From positions 3,596,001 to 3,660,000 of the forward strand of contig NZ_CP118527.1 of assembly GCF_028885415.1 (NCBI RefSeq): a DNA stretch of 64,000 nucleotides, given 5' to 3'. The translations under genes and the position numbers were made by a program. Numbering within the stretch: the first letter of the stretch is position 1; the number at the start of each line of letters is the position of its first letter. The notes under the pieces are model-generated. The model did no database searches. It saw only the letters and a program-made list of their open reading frames with translations, and was not told the origin of the DNA. The DNA comes from Streptomyces coeruleorubidus. Its GTDB lineage: Bacteria > Actinomycetota > Actinomycetes > Streptomycetales > Streptomycetaceae. This document shows positions 35,280 through 44,000 of this stretch, piece after piece.

Positions 35280-36809
35280 TCACCGCCCGTCAGAACCCCA
35301 CGGCACCTCCGGCGACCGATACCACTCGATCCCCAGGGCGTTCCACCGTTCTGCCTGCGCAGCAAGCCGCACCTTGTACCGCTCCCAGTCACGCGTCCCC
35401 GCCGCCGACCACCCCAGCTCCGCGACACCGGGCAACCGCGGAAACGCCATGTACTCGACGTGCCCGGGATTCTCGATCGCCTCCGTCCACAACGGCGCCT
35501 CGACCCCCCGCACAGCACCGGCCGGCAGCCCGGGCACATACGCCTCCGGATCCCAGTCGTAGGACCGCCGCACCTCGACATACCCCGCCCAGGACAGCCC
35601 CAGCGGCGTGTCCTTGGTGTACTTCATGTCGAGATAGACCCGGTCGGCCGGAGACAGGATCAGCCCCGTCCCGCCCTGCGCGGCCTTCACCACCTGTGCC
35701 TTCTCCTCGGCACTGGTGCTGTCCAGACCCCAGTACTGGGCGAGAACCCCCTTCGCCGGAGTCGCCCCGGTCAGCTGGTGCCAGCCGACCGCCGTCTTGC
35801 CGTACTTCGCGACGACCGGCTGCACCCGGTCCATGAACTTGACGTAGTCCTCATGGCTGGTGGAATCCGCCTCGTCGCCCCCGATGTGGAGGTACCTGCC
35901 CGGCGTGAGCGCGGCGAGCTCGCGGATCACGTCGTCCACGAAGTCGTACGTGATCTCCTTGCCGACGCACAGCGAGCTGAAGCCGACCTCGGTGCCGGTG
36001 TAGAGCGGGGGCGCGACGCCGTCGCGGTTCAGTTCGGCGTAGGAGGCGAGGGCGGCGTTGGTGTGGCCGGGCAGGTCTATCTCGGGGACGACCTCCAGGT
36101 AGCGGGAGGCGGCGTACCGCACGATCTCCTCGTACTGGGCCTTGGTGTAGTAGCCACCGGGGCCGCCGCCGACCTCCGTGGAGCCGCCGTGGGTGGCCAG
36201 GCGCGGCCAGGAGTCGATCGCGATGCGCCAGCCCTGGTCGTCGGTGAGGTGCAGATGCAGCTTGTTGATCTTGTAGAGGGCCAGCTGGTCGATGAAGCGC
36301 TTGACCTGGTCGACCGTGAAGAAGTGCCGGGAGACATCCAGCATGGCGCCGCGCCAGCCGTAGCGCGGGCTGTCCTCGACGGTGCCGCCGGCGACCGGCC
36401 AGGGGCCGGGCTGGACCGTGTCCTTCTCGACGGCCGCGGGGAGCAGCTGGCGCAGGGTCTGCACGCCGTGGAAGAGGCCGGCGGGTTCGGCCGCCGTGAC
36501 GGTGACGCCGCCCTGGCCGCTGTCGAGGCGGTAGCCCTCGGCGCCGAACGGCCCCTCGGCCAGGCGCAGCCGGATGCCGTCGGCCCCGTGGGTGGTGACG
36601 GGGAGGCGGTAGCCGGTGGAGGGGCGGAGGATCCGCGCGAGGTACTCGCCGGTGCGGCGGGTCTCGGGGGAGTCGTCAACGACTATGTGCGTGCTGCGGG
36701 TGATCTGGTACGGGGTCTCGCTCGGAGCGACCGAAGCGGGCGCGGGGACCACGTGGTCGAGCCGTGGCAGGGAACCGGGAAGGCCAGGCGTGCTGGGGTG
36801 CTGTTTCAC
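35280..36809 (-). CDS. Beta-N-acetylhexosaminidase (GH20)
   Basis: About 509 residues. An N-terminal GH20b domain (about 30-140) precedes the catalytic barrel. The Asp-Glu pair appears in LHIGGDEAD near residue 310; other family blocks are GAMLDVSRHFF, LHLHLTDDQGWR, EIDLPGHTNAALA and a C-terminal APLWTE. It removes terminal GlcNAc from chitooligosaccharides with substrate-assisted catalysis. No signal peptide follows the chosen GTG (GGAAGGG upstream), so it probably works in the cytoplasm on imported chitobiose-type sugars. A DasR-like dre site lies upstream. Confidence 0.9.
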   Translation of the reverse strand: MKQHPSTPGLPGSLPRLDHVVPAPASVAPSETPYQITRSTHIVVDDSPETRRTGEYLARILRPSTGYRLPVTTHGADGIRLRLAEGPFGAEGYRLDSGQGGVTVTAAEPAGLFHGVQTLRQLLPAAVEKDTVQPGPWPVAGGTVEDSPRYGWRGAMLDVSRHFFTVDQVKRFIDQLALYKINKLHLHLTDDQGWRIAIDSWPRLATHGGSTEVGGGPGGYYTKAQYEEIVRYAASRYLEVVPEIDLPGHTNAALASYAELNRDGVAPPLYTGTEVGFSSLCVGKEITYDFVDDVIRELAALTPGRYLHIGGDEADSTSHEDYVKFMDRVQPVVAKYGKTAVGWHQLTGATPAKGVLAQYWGLDSTSAEEKAQVVKAAQGGTGLILSPADRVYLDMKYTKDTPLGLSWAGYVEVRRSYDWDPEAYVPGLPAGAVRGVEAPLWTEAIENPGHVEYMAFPRLPGVAELGWSAAGTRDWERYKVRLAAQAERWNALGIEWYRSPEVPWGSDGR

Positions 36810-36842
36810 AAAACGGTCCCTTCCATGAGCCGGCGAACGCCA

Positions 36843-36858
36843 AAAGGTCTGGACCACT
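36843..36858. promoter_or_regulatory. Putative DasR-responsive element (dre)
   Basis: AAAGGTCTGGACCACT agrees with the dre consensus ACTGGTCTAGACCACT at 13 of 16 positions, including the GGTCT-GACC core. It lies 34 bases before the hexosaminidase start. DasR is the GlcNAc-responsive GntR regulator of chitin and aminosugar genes in Streptomyces. Confidence 0.6.
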
Positions 36859-36889
36859 CTCTCGTGAGACTGATGGAACAATCCACCCC

Positions 36890-37774
36890 ATGGCGGAAAT
36901 CATCCAGAAGGACGGCACGTGGGCCTTCGACGGCGACGCCCTGCGGCTGACCCCCGGACGGGACAAGAACGTCAGTCCGCTGCGCCGGGAGTTAGGTGAA
37001 CTGGTCGTCCCGCTGGGGGCGTTGGCAGGGATCTCCTTCGAGCAGGGCAAGAAGACGGGGCGGCTCAGGCTTCGCCTGCGCGACGGCGCCGACCCCCTGC
37101 TGCACGCCACCGGCGGCCGGCTCACCGAGCCCCACGACCCGTACCAGCTGATCGTGGAGTCCGACCGCTACGGCGTCGCCGAGTACTTCACGGACGAGGT
37201 CCGTAACGCCCTGCTCCTCGACCAGGTCCCCGCCGACCCGGTCGACGCGTACCTGCTGCCGGGCCCCTCCGTCCCGCTGTCGGTCTCCGCCGGAGACGGC
37301 ACCGCCGGCTTCGACGGCGAGCGCATACGCCTGGAGTGGAACTGGAAGACGGAGGACGCCAAGGCCGCCGCCGGTGCCCGCACGCTCGCGCTCACCGCCA
37401 TCACGGGCGTGGAGTGGCAGCCGGCGGCCGGCCTGGAGAACGGCTACCTCCGCTTCACCGTGCGGAACGCGCCCACCAAGGCCCCGCCCAAGTACGACCC
37501 CAACGCCGTGGAGCTCTGGGGCTTCAAGAAGGATCCGCTGATGGCGCTGGTCGCGGCGGCGGTCCAGGCCAGGCTTCCGCACCCGGCCCGGGCCGCCGCC
37601 GGCGACGTGGTGGACGCGCGACCGGAACTGCCTTCTCCTCCGGTCGCTTTCGCCGAGGACGATCACGACGCCCTGCTGCGCCGCCTGCGCGAGCTCGGTG
37701 AGCTGCACCGCACGGGCGTGCTGACGGACGAAGAGTTCGCGCTGGCCAAGCAGGCGATCCTCAAGCGGATGTGA
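36890..37774 (+). CDS. DUF4429-type protein with C-terminal SHOCT-like motif
   Basis: 294 residues. Two successive beta-rich modules (about 1-115 and 120-220) share a pattern: WAFDGDALRLTPG and AGFDGERIRLEWNWK. The second ends in ELWGFKKDP. The C-terminal 35 residues, LLRRLRELGELHRTGVLTDEEFALAKQAILKRM, form the SHOCT short helical motif. From memory this is the DUF4429 plus SHOCT arrangement common in Streptomyces; function unknown, possibly oligomerisation or phospholipid-related. Codon 35 is TTA, giving bldA dependence. Divergent from the hexosaminidase with a very short shared promoter region. Confidence 0.75.
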   Translation: MAEIIQKDGTWAFDGDALRLTPGRDKNVSPLRRELGELVVPLGALAGISFEQGKKTGRLRLRLRDGADPLLHATGGRLTEPHDPYQLIVESDRYGVAEYFTDEVRNALLLDQVPADPVDAYLLPGPSVPLSVSAGDGTAGFDGERIRLEWNWKTEDAKAAAGARTLALTAITGVEWQPAAGLENGYLRFTVRNAPTKAPPKYDPNAVELWGFKKDPLMALVAAAVQARLPHPARAAAGDVVDARPELPSPPVAFAEDDHDALLRRLRELGELHRTGVLTDEEFALAKQAILKRM

Positions 37775-37787
37775 CGGCCTCGGGGCG

Positions 37788-39362
37788 CTAATTCGCCCGG
37801 CGCGCCACCGTGAAGTGGTCCACCTGGTCACCGGTCTCGGCGATGCCGCGCACCGTGAGCGTGGCCAGGCGTCCCTTCGGCGCGGGGGTGACGTCCACGC
37901 GCAGGAAGGAGTAGTCGAGGTAGCGCACCCGGGACCAGGTGACGGTCTCGTTCTGCTTGCCGCCCTTGACGTTGACGAACGAGGACACGGAGTCCACGTC
38001 GTGCTCGTTGCCCTCGTACGACAGCGGGGCGCTGAACGCGTAGAGGCTGCGGCCCGCGGCACCGGCCGTCACGTACACCACGCCGTCGGTCTCGGGGTAG
38101 GCCGTGCCGCCGATCGGGAGCTTCCGGGTGACCTTGCCGTCCTTGATGACGTCGGTGCGCTCGTACTGGTGGTTGTGGCCGTTGATGACGAGGTCCACGG
38201 TGTACTTCTCGAACAGCGGCACCCACTCCTGCCGTACCCCGCCCTCGGAGGCGTGGGAGGTGGAGGTGCAGTAGGCGCAGTGGTGGAAGAAGACGACGAT
38301 GAAGTCGATGTCGCGCGCGGCCCGGTACTTCTTGAGCTGGGTCTCCAGCCACTTGGTCTGGGTGCCGCCGGAGATGCCCAGGTTGGCCGGGATCTCGAAG
38401 GAGACGTCGTTGGCGTCGAGCGAGATGACGGCCGTGTTGCCGTAGACGAAGGAGTAGACGCCCGGGAGGTTCTTCCGGTCGGGGCCGTTGTCCGGGAGGG
38501 TCCAGCGGGCCTCCTCGCCGCCGTAGCCGCTCGGCGAGTACCAGGCCTCCATGTCGTGGTTGCCGTAGGCGGGCATCCACGGGACGGACTTGGCGACGGA
38601 CTCGGTCTGGGCGAGGAACTGGTCCCACACGCGCGAGTCGAAGCCGGTGTCGTCGCTCCTGCCCTGGCCGGTCGGATCGCCGTACGCGATGTCGCCGGCG
38701 TGCAGGTGGAAGGCCGGGTTCTGGCCGAGGATCAGGCTGTTGTTGGCGAGCGCGTGGTAGCTGACGCCCTCGTCGCCGAAGGCCGTGAAGGTGAAGGGCG
38801 CCCGGTCCGCGGGGGCGGTGGTGAAGGTGCCGAGGGTGCCCAGCAGGTGGGGCTCGGCCGGGTCGAAGCCCTGGTGGCCGACGCCGTAGTAGTACGTCCG
38901 GCCCGGGCGCAGGCGGGTCAGCCGGGCGTGGACGTAGTACTGGGTGTGGTTGCCGCTCGCGCCGACACCGGCCGGTGTGAAGAGGGTGCGGACCTCGGCG
39001 TCGATCTTCCGGGAGAGGTCCGTGGGGTGGGCGCCGATCCGGATGAACGGTTTCTTGACGGCGACCGGGACCTGCCAGGAGACGGTCATCTCCGTGCGCG
39101 GGTCGGTGCCGTAGGCGAGGTGACGGCCGAAGGGCGCCACATGGGCCCCGTCGACGGTCTCGATGCCGGTCCGCCCGCTCGGAACGGCGGCCTGGGCGGT
39201 GGCGCCCGGTACGAACGCGCCACCCGCGACGGCGCCGAGCGTGACGGCGCCGCCTCTGATCATCGTGCGCCGGGAGAACCTGGCGCGCAGGTACTCGTGC
39301 TGCTCGGCCATGCTCATGCGCTCGGCGAGCCGCTCGGGTACGCCCATACGAGGAATGTCCAT
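37788..39362 (-). CDS. Tat-exported purple-acid-phosphatase-like metallophosphoesterase
   Basis: 524 residues. A twin-arginine signal (RFSRRTMIRGG followed by a hydrophobic Ala/Gly stretch ending AQA) lies after an unusually long polar N-region of about 30 residues. An N-terminal fibronectin-like domain (TEMTVSWQVP) precedes the calcineurin-like catalytic domain. Metal-ligand blocks seen are HAGDIAYGD, YGNHDMEAWY, VFFHHCAYC and NGHNHQYER. This is the plant-type purple acid phosphatase layout, releasing phosphate outside the cell. ATG 39362 is favoured over TTG 39371. It converges with the DUF4429 gene, only 13 bases between stops. Confidence 0.88.
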   Translation of the reverse strand: MDIPRMGVPERLAERMSMAEQHEYLRARFSRRTMIRGGAVTLGAVAGGAFVPGATAQAAVPSGRTGIETVDGAHVAPFGRHLAYGTDPRTEMTVSWQVPVAVKKPFIRIGAHPTDLSRKIDAEVRTLFTPAGVGASGNHTQYYVHARLTRLRPGRTYYYGVGHQGFDPAEPHLLGTLGTFTTAPADRAPFTFTAFGDEGVSYHALANNSLILGQNPAFHLHAGDIAYGDPTGQGRSDDTGFDSRVWDQFLAQTESVAKSVPWMPAYGNHDMEAWYSPSGYGGEEARWTLPDNGPDRKNLPGVYSFVYGNTAVISLDANDVSFEIPANLGISGGTQTKWLETQLKKYRAARDIDFIVVFFHHCAYCTSTSHASEGGVRQEWVPLFEKYTVDLVINGHNHQYERTDVIKDGKVTRKLPIGGTAYPETDGVVYVTAGAAGRSLYAFSAPLSYEGNEHDVDSVSSFVNVKGGKQNETVTWSRVRYLDYSFLRVDVTPAPKGRLATLTVRGIAETGDQVDHFTVARRAN

Positions 39363-39533
39363 GGCGTCCAAAAATCGACGCCTCGGGCAACGAGATACCG
39401 GCTGCCCGGTGGACGCCTCACGAACAAGCGCTCATGACGGGTTCAACGTTCCCCCAAGAGATTCCAACAGCCACCTGCCCGAAACCGGGCAGAATTCTTG
39501 CGTAAGCGTCGCCGGTGCCTCAGGATCTACCGG

Positions 39534-39791
39534 GTGCACGACGAACTCGTTGATCATCTGACGCGGTCCACCCCCCTCAACCGGGGCGAGGCGCTGCGTG
39601 TGATCCAGGACGTGCTCGCCTACTTCGACGAGACGACCGAGGAGTACGTCCGTCGCCGCCACCGCGAGCTCCAGGCCCAGGGCCTGGTGAACGCGGCGAT
39701 TTTCGAGCGGATCGAGGCGGATCTCAAATATCGCGCGGTGGCGCCGCCGGAGCTCTCGCTCCGGCAGCTGCGGCGCATCGTCTACGGCTAG
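39534..39791 (+). CDS. Conserved small protein upstream of glmS2
   Basis: 85 residues, beginning VHDELVDHLTRSTPLNRGEALRVIQDVLAYFDETTEEYVRRRHRELQAQG. It looks entirely helical and charged, with no membrane segment. The GTG at 39534 gives this start; the frame opens 36 bases earlier from TTG but that leader is very basic. It ends 12 bases before glmS2, so the two are co-transcribed. Similar small proteins precede glmS2 in other streptomycetes as far as I recall; function unknown. Confidence 0.7.
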   Translation: MHDELVDHLTRSTPLNRGEALRVIQDVLAYFDETTEEYVRRRHRELQAQGLVNAAIFERIEADLKYRAVAPPELSLRQLRRIVYG

Positions 39792-39803
39792 GAATGCGTA
39801 TAT

Positions 39804-41621
39804 ATGTGCGGAATCGTCGGTTACATCGGGAAGCGTGACGTCGCTCCCCTCCTCCTGGAGGGCCTCCAGCGCCTGGAGTACCGCGGCTACGACTCCGCGG
39901 GCATCGTCATCACGTCCCCGAAGGCCTCCGGCCTGAAAATGGTCAAGGCCAAGGGCCGCGTCCGCGATCTGGAGGCCAAGGTCCCGGCCCGCTTCAAGGG
40001 CACGACCGGCATCGCCCACACCCGCTGGGCCACCCACGGGGCCCCCTCCGACGTCAACGCCCACCCGCACCTCGACCACGAGGGCAAGGTCGCTGTCGTC
40101 CACAACGGCATCATCGACAACGCCTCCGACCTGCGCCGCAAGCTGGAGGCGGACGGCATCGAGTTCCTCTCCGAGACCGACACCGAGGTCCTCGTCCACC
40201 TCATCGCCCGCTCGCAGGCCACCAAGCTGGAGGACAAGGTCCGCGAGACCCTCCGGCTCATCGAGGGCACCTACGGCATCGCCGTGCTGCACGCCGACTT
40301 CCCCGACCGGATCGTCGTCGCCCGCAACGGCTCCCCGGTCGTCCTCGGCATCGGCGAGAAGGAGATGTTCGTCGCCTCCGACATAGCCGCGCTGGTCGCC
40401 CACACGCGCCAGATCGTCACGCTGGACGACGGCGAGATGGCCACCCTGAAGGCCGACGACTTCCGCACGTACACCACGGAGGGCACCCGCACCACCGCGG
40501 AGCCCACCACCGTGGAGTGGGAGGCGGCCTCCTACGACATGGGCGGCCACGACACCTACATGCACAAGGAGATCCACGAGCAGGCCGACGCCGTGGACCG
40601 CGTGCTGCGCGGCCGCATCGACGACCGCTTCTCCACCGTGCACCTGGGCGGCCTGAACCTCGACGCCCGCGAGGCCCGCCGGATCCGCCGCGTGAAGATC
40701 CTCGGCTGCGGCACCTCGTACCACGCGGGCATGATCGGTGCCCAGATGATCGAGGAGCTGGCCCGCATCCCCGCCGACGCCGAGCCGGCCTCGGAGTTCC
40801 GCTACCGCAACGCGGTCGTCGACCCCGACACCCTCTACATCGCCGTCTCCCAGTCCGGCGAGACCTACGACGTCCTCGCCGCCGTGCAGGAGCTCAAGCG
40901 CAAGGGCGCACGGGTCCTGGGCGTGGTGAACGTGGTCGGCTCCGCGATCGCCCGCGAGGCCGACGGCGGCATCTACGTCCACGCGGGCCCGGAGGTCTGC
41001 GTCGTCTCCACGAAGTGCTTCACGAACACCACGGTCGCCTTCGCGCTCCTCGCCCTGCACCTGGGCCGCACCCGCGACCTCTCGGTCCGCGACGGCAAGC
41101 GGATCATCGAGGGCCTGCGCAAGCTGCCCGCCCAGATCGCCGAGATCATGGAGCACGAGGAGGACGTCAAGAAGCTGGCCCTGCAGTTCGCCGAGGCCCG
41201 CTCGATGCTCTTCATCGGCCGCGTGCGGGGCTACCCGGTGGCCCGCGAGGCCTCCCTGAAGCTCAAGGAGGTCTCCTACATCCACGCCGAGGCCTACCCC
41301 GCCTCCGAGCTCAAGCACGGCCCCCTGGCCCTGATCGAGCCCGCCCTCCCGACGGTCGCGATCGTCCCCGACGACGACCTCCTGGAGAAGAACCGCGCCG
41401 CCATGGAGGAGATCAAGGCCCGCAGCGGCAAGATCCTCGCCGTGGCCCACCAGCACCAGGAGAAGGCCGACGAAACCATCGTCGTCCCCAAGAACGAGGA
41501 CGAACTCGACCCCATCCTGATGGGCATCCCCCTCCAACTCCTGGCGTACCACACGGCCCTGGCCCTGGGCAGGGACATCGACAAGCCCCGCAACCTGGCC
41601 AAGTCAGTAACGGTCGAGTAA
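39804..41621 (+). CDS. glmS2: Glutamine--fructose-6-phosphate aminotransferase
   Basis: 605 residues. The N-terminal Ntn glutaminase domain starts MCGIVGYIGKRD with Cys2 as nucleophile and includes HTRWATHGAP. Two SIS isomerase domains follow (about 285-420 and 455-595), with CGTSYHAG, SQSGETYDVL and, near the end, DIDKPRNLAKSVTVE. It makes glucosamine-6-phosphate from fructose-6-phosphate and glutamine for cell-wall precursors. Streptomycetes carry a second copy, hence glmS2. The SD is weak. A repeat copy and a terminator follow. Confidence 0.94.
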   Translation: MCGIVGYIGKRDVAPLLLEGLQRLEYRGYDSAGIVITSPKASGLKMVKAKGRVRDLEAKVPARFKGTTGIAHTRWATHGAPSDVNAHPHLDHEGKVAVVHNGIIDNASDLRRKLEADGIEFLSETDTEVLVHLIARSQATKLEDKVRETLRLIEGTYGIAVLHADFPDRIVVARNGSPVVLGIGEKEMFVASDIAALVAHTRQIVTLDDGEMATLKADDFRTYTTEGTRTTAEPTTVEWEAASYDMGGHDTYMHKEIHEQADAVDRVLRGRIDDRFSTVHLGGLNLDAREARRIRRVKILGCGTSYHAGMIGAQMIEELARIPADAEPASEFRYRNAVVDPDTLYIAVSQSGETYDVLAAVQELKRKGARVLGVVNVVGSAIAREADGGIYVHAGPEVCVVSTKCFTNTTVAFALLALHLGRTRDLSVRDGKRIIEGLRKLPAQIAEIMEHEEDVKKLALQFAEARSMLFIGRVRGYPVAREASLKLKEVSYIHAEAYPASELKHGPLALIEPALPTVAIVPDDDLLEKNRAAMEEIKARSGKILAVAHQHQEKADETIVVPKNEDELDPILMGIPLQLLAYHTALALGRDIDKPRNLAKSVTVE

Positions 41622-41635
41622 GTGCCCTTCTTTTA

Positions 41636-41649
41636 GGGGCGCGGGGAAC
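41636..41649 (+). repeat. Dispersed repeat GGGGCGCGGGGAAC
   Basis: A single copy in TTTTAGGGGCGCGGGGAACT, 15 bases after the glmS2 stop, continuing TGCGCGAGCAACCACAGCGC as in other copies. Confidence 0.75.
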
Positions 41650-41692
41650 TGCGCGAGCAACCACAGCGCACCCGCACAGGCCAAACAAGAGG

Positions 41693-41731
41693 ACGGACCC
41701 CACGCGCTGCCACCAAGCACGGGGGGTCCGT
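41693..41731 (+). terminator. glmS2 terminator
   Basis: ACGGACCCC (41693-41701) pairs with GGGGTCCGT (41723-41731) and is followed by TTTC, a rare T-tailed terminator in this GC-rich DNA. Confidence 0.7.
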
Positions 41732-41772
41732 TTTCATCACCGGGAAGCCGCCCAACCCCCCGGCCTGCGCAG

Positions 41773-42333
41773 CTAACCGGTGGCCGTCACTCCCCGGCCG
41801 GCAGCGCGTCGCGGAGGCACCGTGGGCCAGTGCGCGAGCACCGCCGTGGCCGCGTACCACGCCACTGCCCCCGCAGCCACGGCGAACCAGCCGCCCACCT
41901 TGGCGAGCCCGTCGTTACCGGCGAACTCGGCGATCGCCGCGAGCAACAGGGCGACGAAGAACAGCCCGTAGACCACCTGACCGAGCTGCTCCCCACCCGC
42001 AAGCGTCAAAGACAGCGCCACGAGGGCGAACAACAGCAGGAAGAACCCTGCCTCATTGCCGGCGGCACCCGCCGAGACGGCCCAGGTGAACCACAGCGCC
42101 CCGAGCACCGAGAACGCCGTCCCACCGGCAAAGTCCCCGTCCCGCAGGGCGATCAGCCCGGCGACGAAGAGGGCAATGCCGCCCACGTACCGGGCGATTG
42201 ACACGGCGTCAGCGGTCGACACCCCGTCGATCACAGCGGTATGCCCCAGCCCGAAGGCCAACAGGGTGATTCCCAGGGCGAGTCGACCGACCACGGTGGT
42301 GATTCCGCTTCCCGCGGAGACGTCTTTGTCCAC
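41773..42333 (-). CDS. Six-span membrane protein, acetate-transporter-like
   Basis: 186 residues with six hydrophobic helices and small polar loops. Segments such as ITLLAFGLGHTAV, RYVGGIALFVAGLIALRDGDFAGGTAFSVLGALWFTWA and FFLLLFALVALSLTLA resemble the GPR1/FUN34/YaaH acetate-uptake family. The GTG start has GGAG 6 bases upstream. It converges with glmS2. Transport of acetate or succinate is plausible; the canonical NPAPLGL motif of YaaH is not seen, so the assignment is tentative. Confidence 0.65.
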   Translation of the reverse strand: MDKDVSAGSGITTVVGRLALGITLLAFGLGHTAVIDGVSTADAVSIARYVGGIALFVAGLIALRDGDFAGGTAFSVLGALWFTWAVSAGAAGNEAGFFLLLFALVALSLTLAGGEQLGQVVYGLFFVALLLAAIAEFAGNDGLAKVGGWFAVAAGAVAWYAATAVLAHWPTVPPRRAAGRGVTATG

Positions 42334-42456
42334 GGCGGGCTCCCTTCGTGCATGTGCAGTTGTGCGGTGCCCCGTATATGCCCTTCACAAGGGCACAAAC
42401 ACCTCTACGCACGAGTAGATTTACGCGTCGCACCAGGGGAGCAAGGGAGTTGGCAC

Positions 42457-42984
42457 TCAGGGAATGACGACGACGGGCCGCTTCGCCCGCTTGGCGAGTC
42501 GCCCCGCGACGGAGCCGAAGATCCGCCCGACGATGCCGTGGGTCGACCCGACGACGATCGCGTCGGCCTCGTACTCCCGGCCGACCTCTTCGAGTTCGTG
42601 GCAGATGTCGCCGCCGCGCTCGACCAGGATCCAGGGCACCTCGGCGAGGTAGTCCGCACAGGCCAGCTCGAGACCGAGCACCTCGGTCCGGTGGTCCGGC
42701 ACGTCCACGAAGACGGGCGGCTCACAGCCGGCCCACACGGTGGTCGGCAGCCGGTTGGCGACGTGGACGATGATCAGGCCCGCCCCGGAGCGATGGGCCA
42801 TGCCGATCGCGTACGCCAGGGCGCGCTCACTGGACGTGGAGCCGTCGAAGCCGACGACGACCCCGTGCTTGAAGGCGGGGTCGCAGGAGTGGCGTGGCTC
42901 TTCCGCCGCCAGGGGCTCGGCCGCCGTGGGATCGGCGACGGGCCGCTTGCGGTCCGCGGGTTCGAAGAATTCGTGACCGGCCAT
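42457..42984 (-). CDS. Universal stress protein
   Basis: 175 residues: a 35-residue polar N-terminal extension, then one USP domain starting GVVVGFDGSTSSERALAYAIGMA and ending with the ATP-binding motif GSTHGIVGRIFGSVAGRLAKRAKRPVVV (G-2x-G-9x-G-S/N type). Probably a cytoplasmic ATP-binding stress protein. The chosen ATG lies just before the extension; the frame could open further up, but codons there look intergenic. It stands between the membrane protein gene and the divergent small membrane gene before adpA. Confidence 0.85.
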   Translation of the reverse strand: MAGHEFFEPADRKRPVADPTAAEPLAAEEPRHSCDPAFKHGVVVGFDGSTSSERALAYAIGMAHRSGAGLIIVHVANRLPTTVWAGCEPPVFVDVPDHRTEVLGLELACADYLAEVPWILVERGGDICHELEEVGREYEADAIVVGSTHGIVGRIFGSVAGRLAKRAKRPVVVIP

Positions 42985-43290
42985 GGCTGTCTCGGCGTTG
43001 TGATCCTTTATGGGTGGGACAACACTGTGCGGCGGAGCTGTGTCCGGGAATGGTCTTCCCAACCCCATACCCCCAAGGGTACGGCGGCACGCCTCCTTAG
43101 CCCAGATCCCGCCCGCCGTGCGTGCGGGTTCCAGGGAGCATGCACGAGGCGACGCCCGTAACGCAATGGTTGCTGCGCTGTACAGGCGGTTTGCACAGGA
43201 TTCACTTACCCGTGGGGATGATCCGGTCACTCAGTGACCTGCTCACCGGCCACGCGTTGAACTGCGTGAGTCACGCCACAGGGAGCACGC

Positions 43291-43623
43291 ATGCCCGGAC
43301 CTCGCCCCGCCTCCGAGGCGGATCGCGCGACCCCGCCGCCGCGGGACTCCGCGACGGAGGTGGTCCGCTGGGCGGCCTTCAGCTGCCTGCTCGTCCCGGT
43401 CGTGCTCCTCGGCTACGGCGCCTCCCTGGCCGGCGCCGTCGGTACGGCCCTCGGGCTCGCGGCCGTCACGGGCGCCTGCCGGGTCCTGCTGCGCCAGTCC
43501 GAGCGCGGCGCGGCCCGGCTGGCGGCCGAGGACCGGGCGCCCCACCGGGGCCGGCACCACCGCACCGGAACGGGCTCGCACCGTGGCGGACGGCACACTG
43601 GCGGGGATACACCGGTCGGCTGA
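43291..43623 (+). CDS. Small membrane protein before adpA
   Basis: 110 residues. A polar Pro-rich N-terminus is followed by two hydrophobic helices (FSCLLVPVVLLGYGASLAGAVGTALGLAAVTGA) and a His/Arg/Gly-rich tail (RAPHRGRHHRTGTGSHRGGRH), which may bind metal or nucleic acid. Not recognised. It lies 377 bases before adpA in the same direction. Confidence 0.5.
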   Translation: MPGPRPASEADRATPPPRDSATEVVRWAAFSCLLVPVVLLGYGASLAGAVGTALGLAAVTGACRVLLRQSERGAARLAAEDRAPHRGRHHRTGTGSHRGGRHTGGDTPVG

Positions 43624-44000
43624 CCGGTTTTCGCGCACGCGCACGCTGCTTTTCAGCCAACTTCTCACACCCGTGCATCACCCTCCCTGACGGCCCCGCA
43701 AGCCCCGTTCGACCTGCACGGAAAGGACCTCAGGGGTGCTGCGCACCCTACGCGGATTGGCCACTGCGACAAGGCGCACTTCCCTGCACGCCCCACGAGT
43801 GCAACGCTTCGTGATCGAATGCTTCACGCCAAGTTGCCAAGTCGACAATGTGCCGAGTGCCGAACCGGCCACTGCGGCGCAACGGGACACAGTAGATTCG
43901 ATCTTGACTGTCTACGGCGGGGGACTCGTGCAGGACCGAGGGGAAACGTGCAGGAGCGACACAACCGAGGAGCCGCGACCACCGAGGGGGGCTTAGCAGT
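43624..44000. promoter_or_regulatory. adpA upstream region
   Basis: A 377-base gene-free stretch with lower GC than its surroundings. The complement of 43822-43831 reads TGGCGTGAAG, nine of ten positions of the AdpA site TGGCSNGWWY, which may be an autoregulatory site. AdpA is known to control its own promoter in S. griseus. No further site is asserted. Confidence 0.35.

Noticed and set aside
39432..41552. 706-residue minus-strand frame opposite glmS2
   Set aside because: glmS2 on the other strand is complete and conserved; the antisense frame shows only biased composition.
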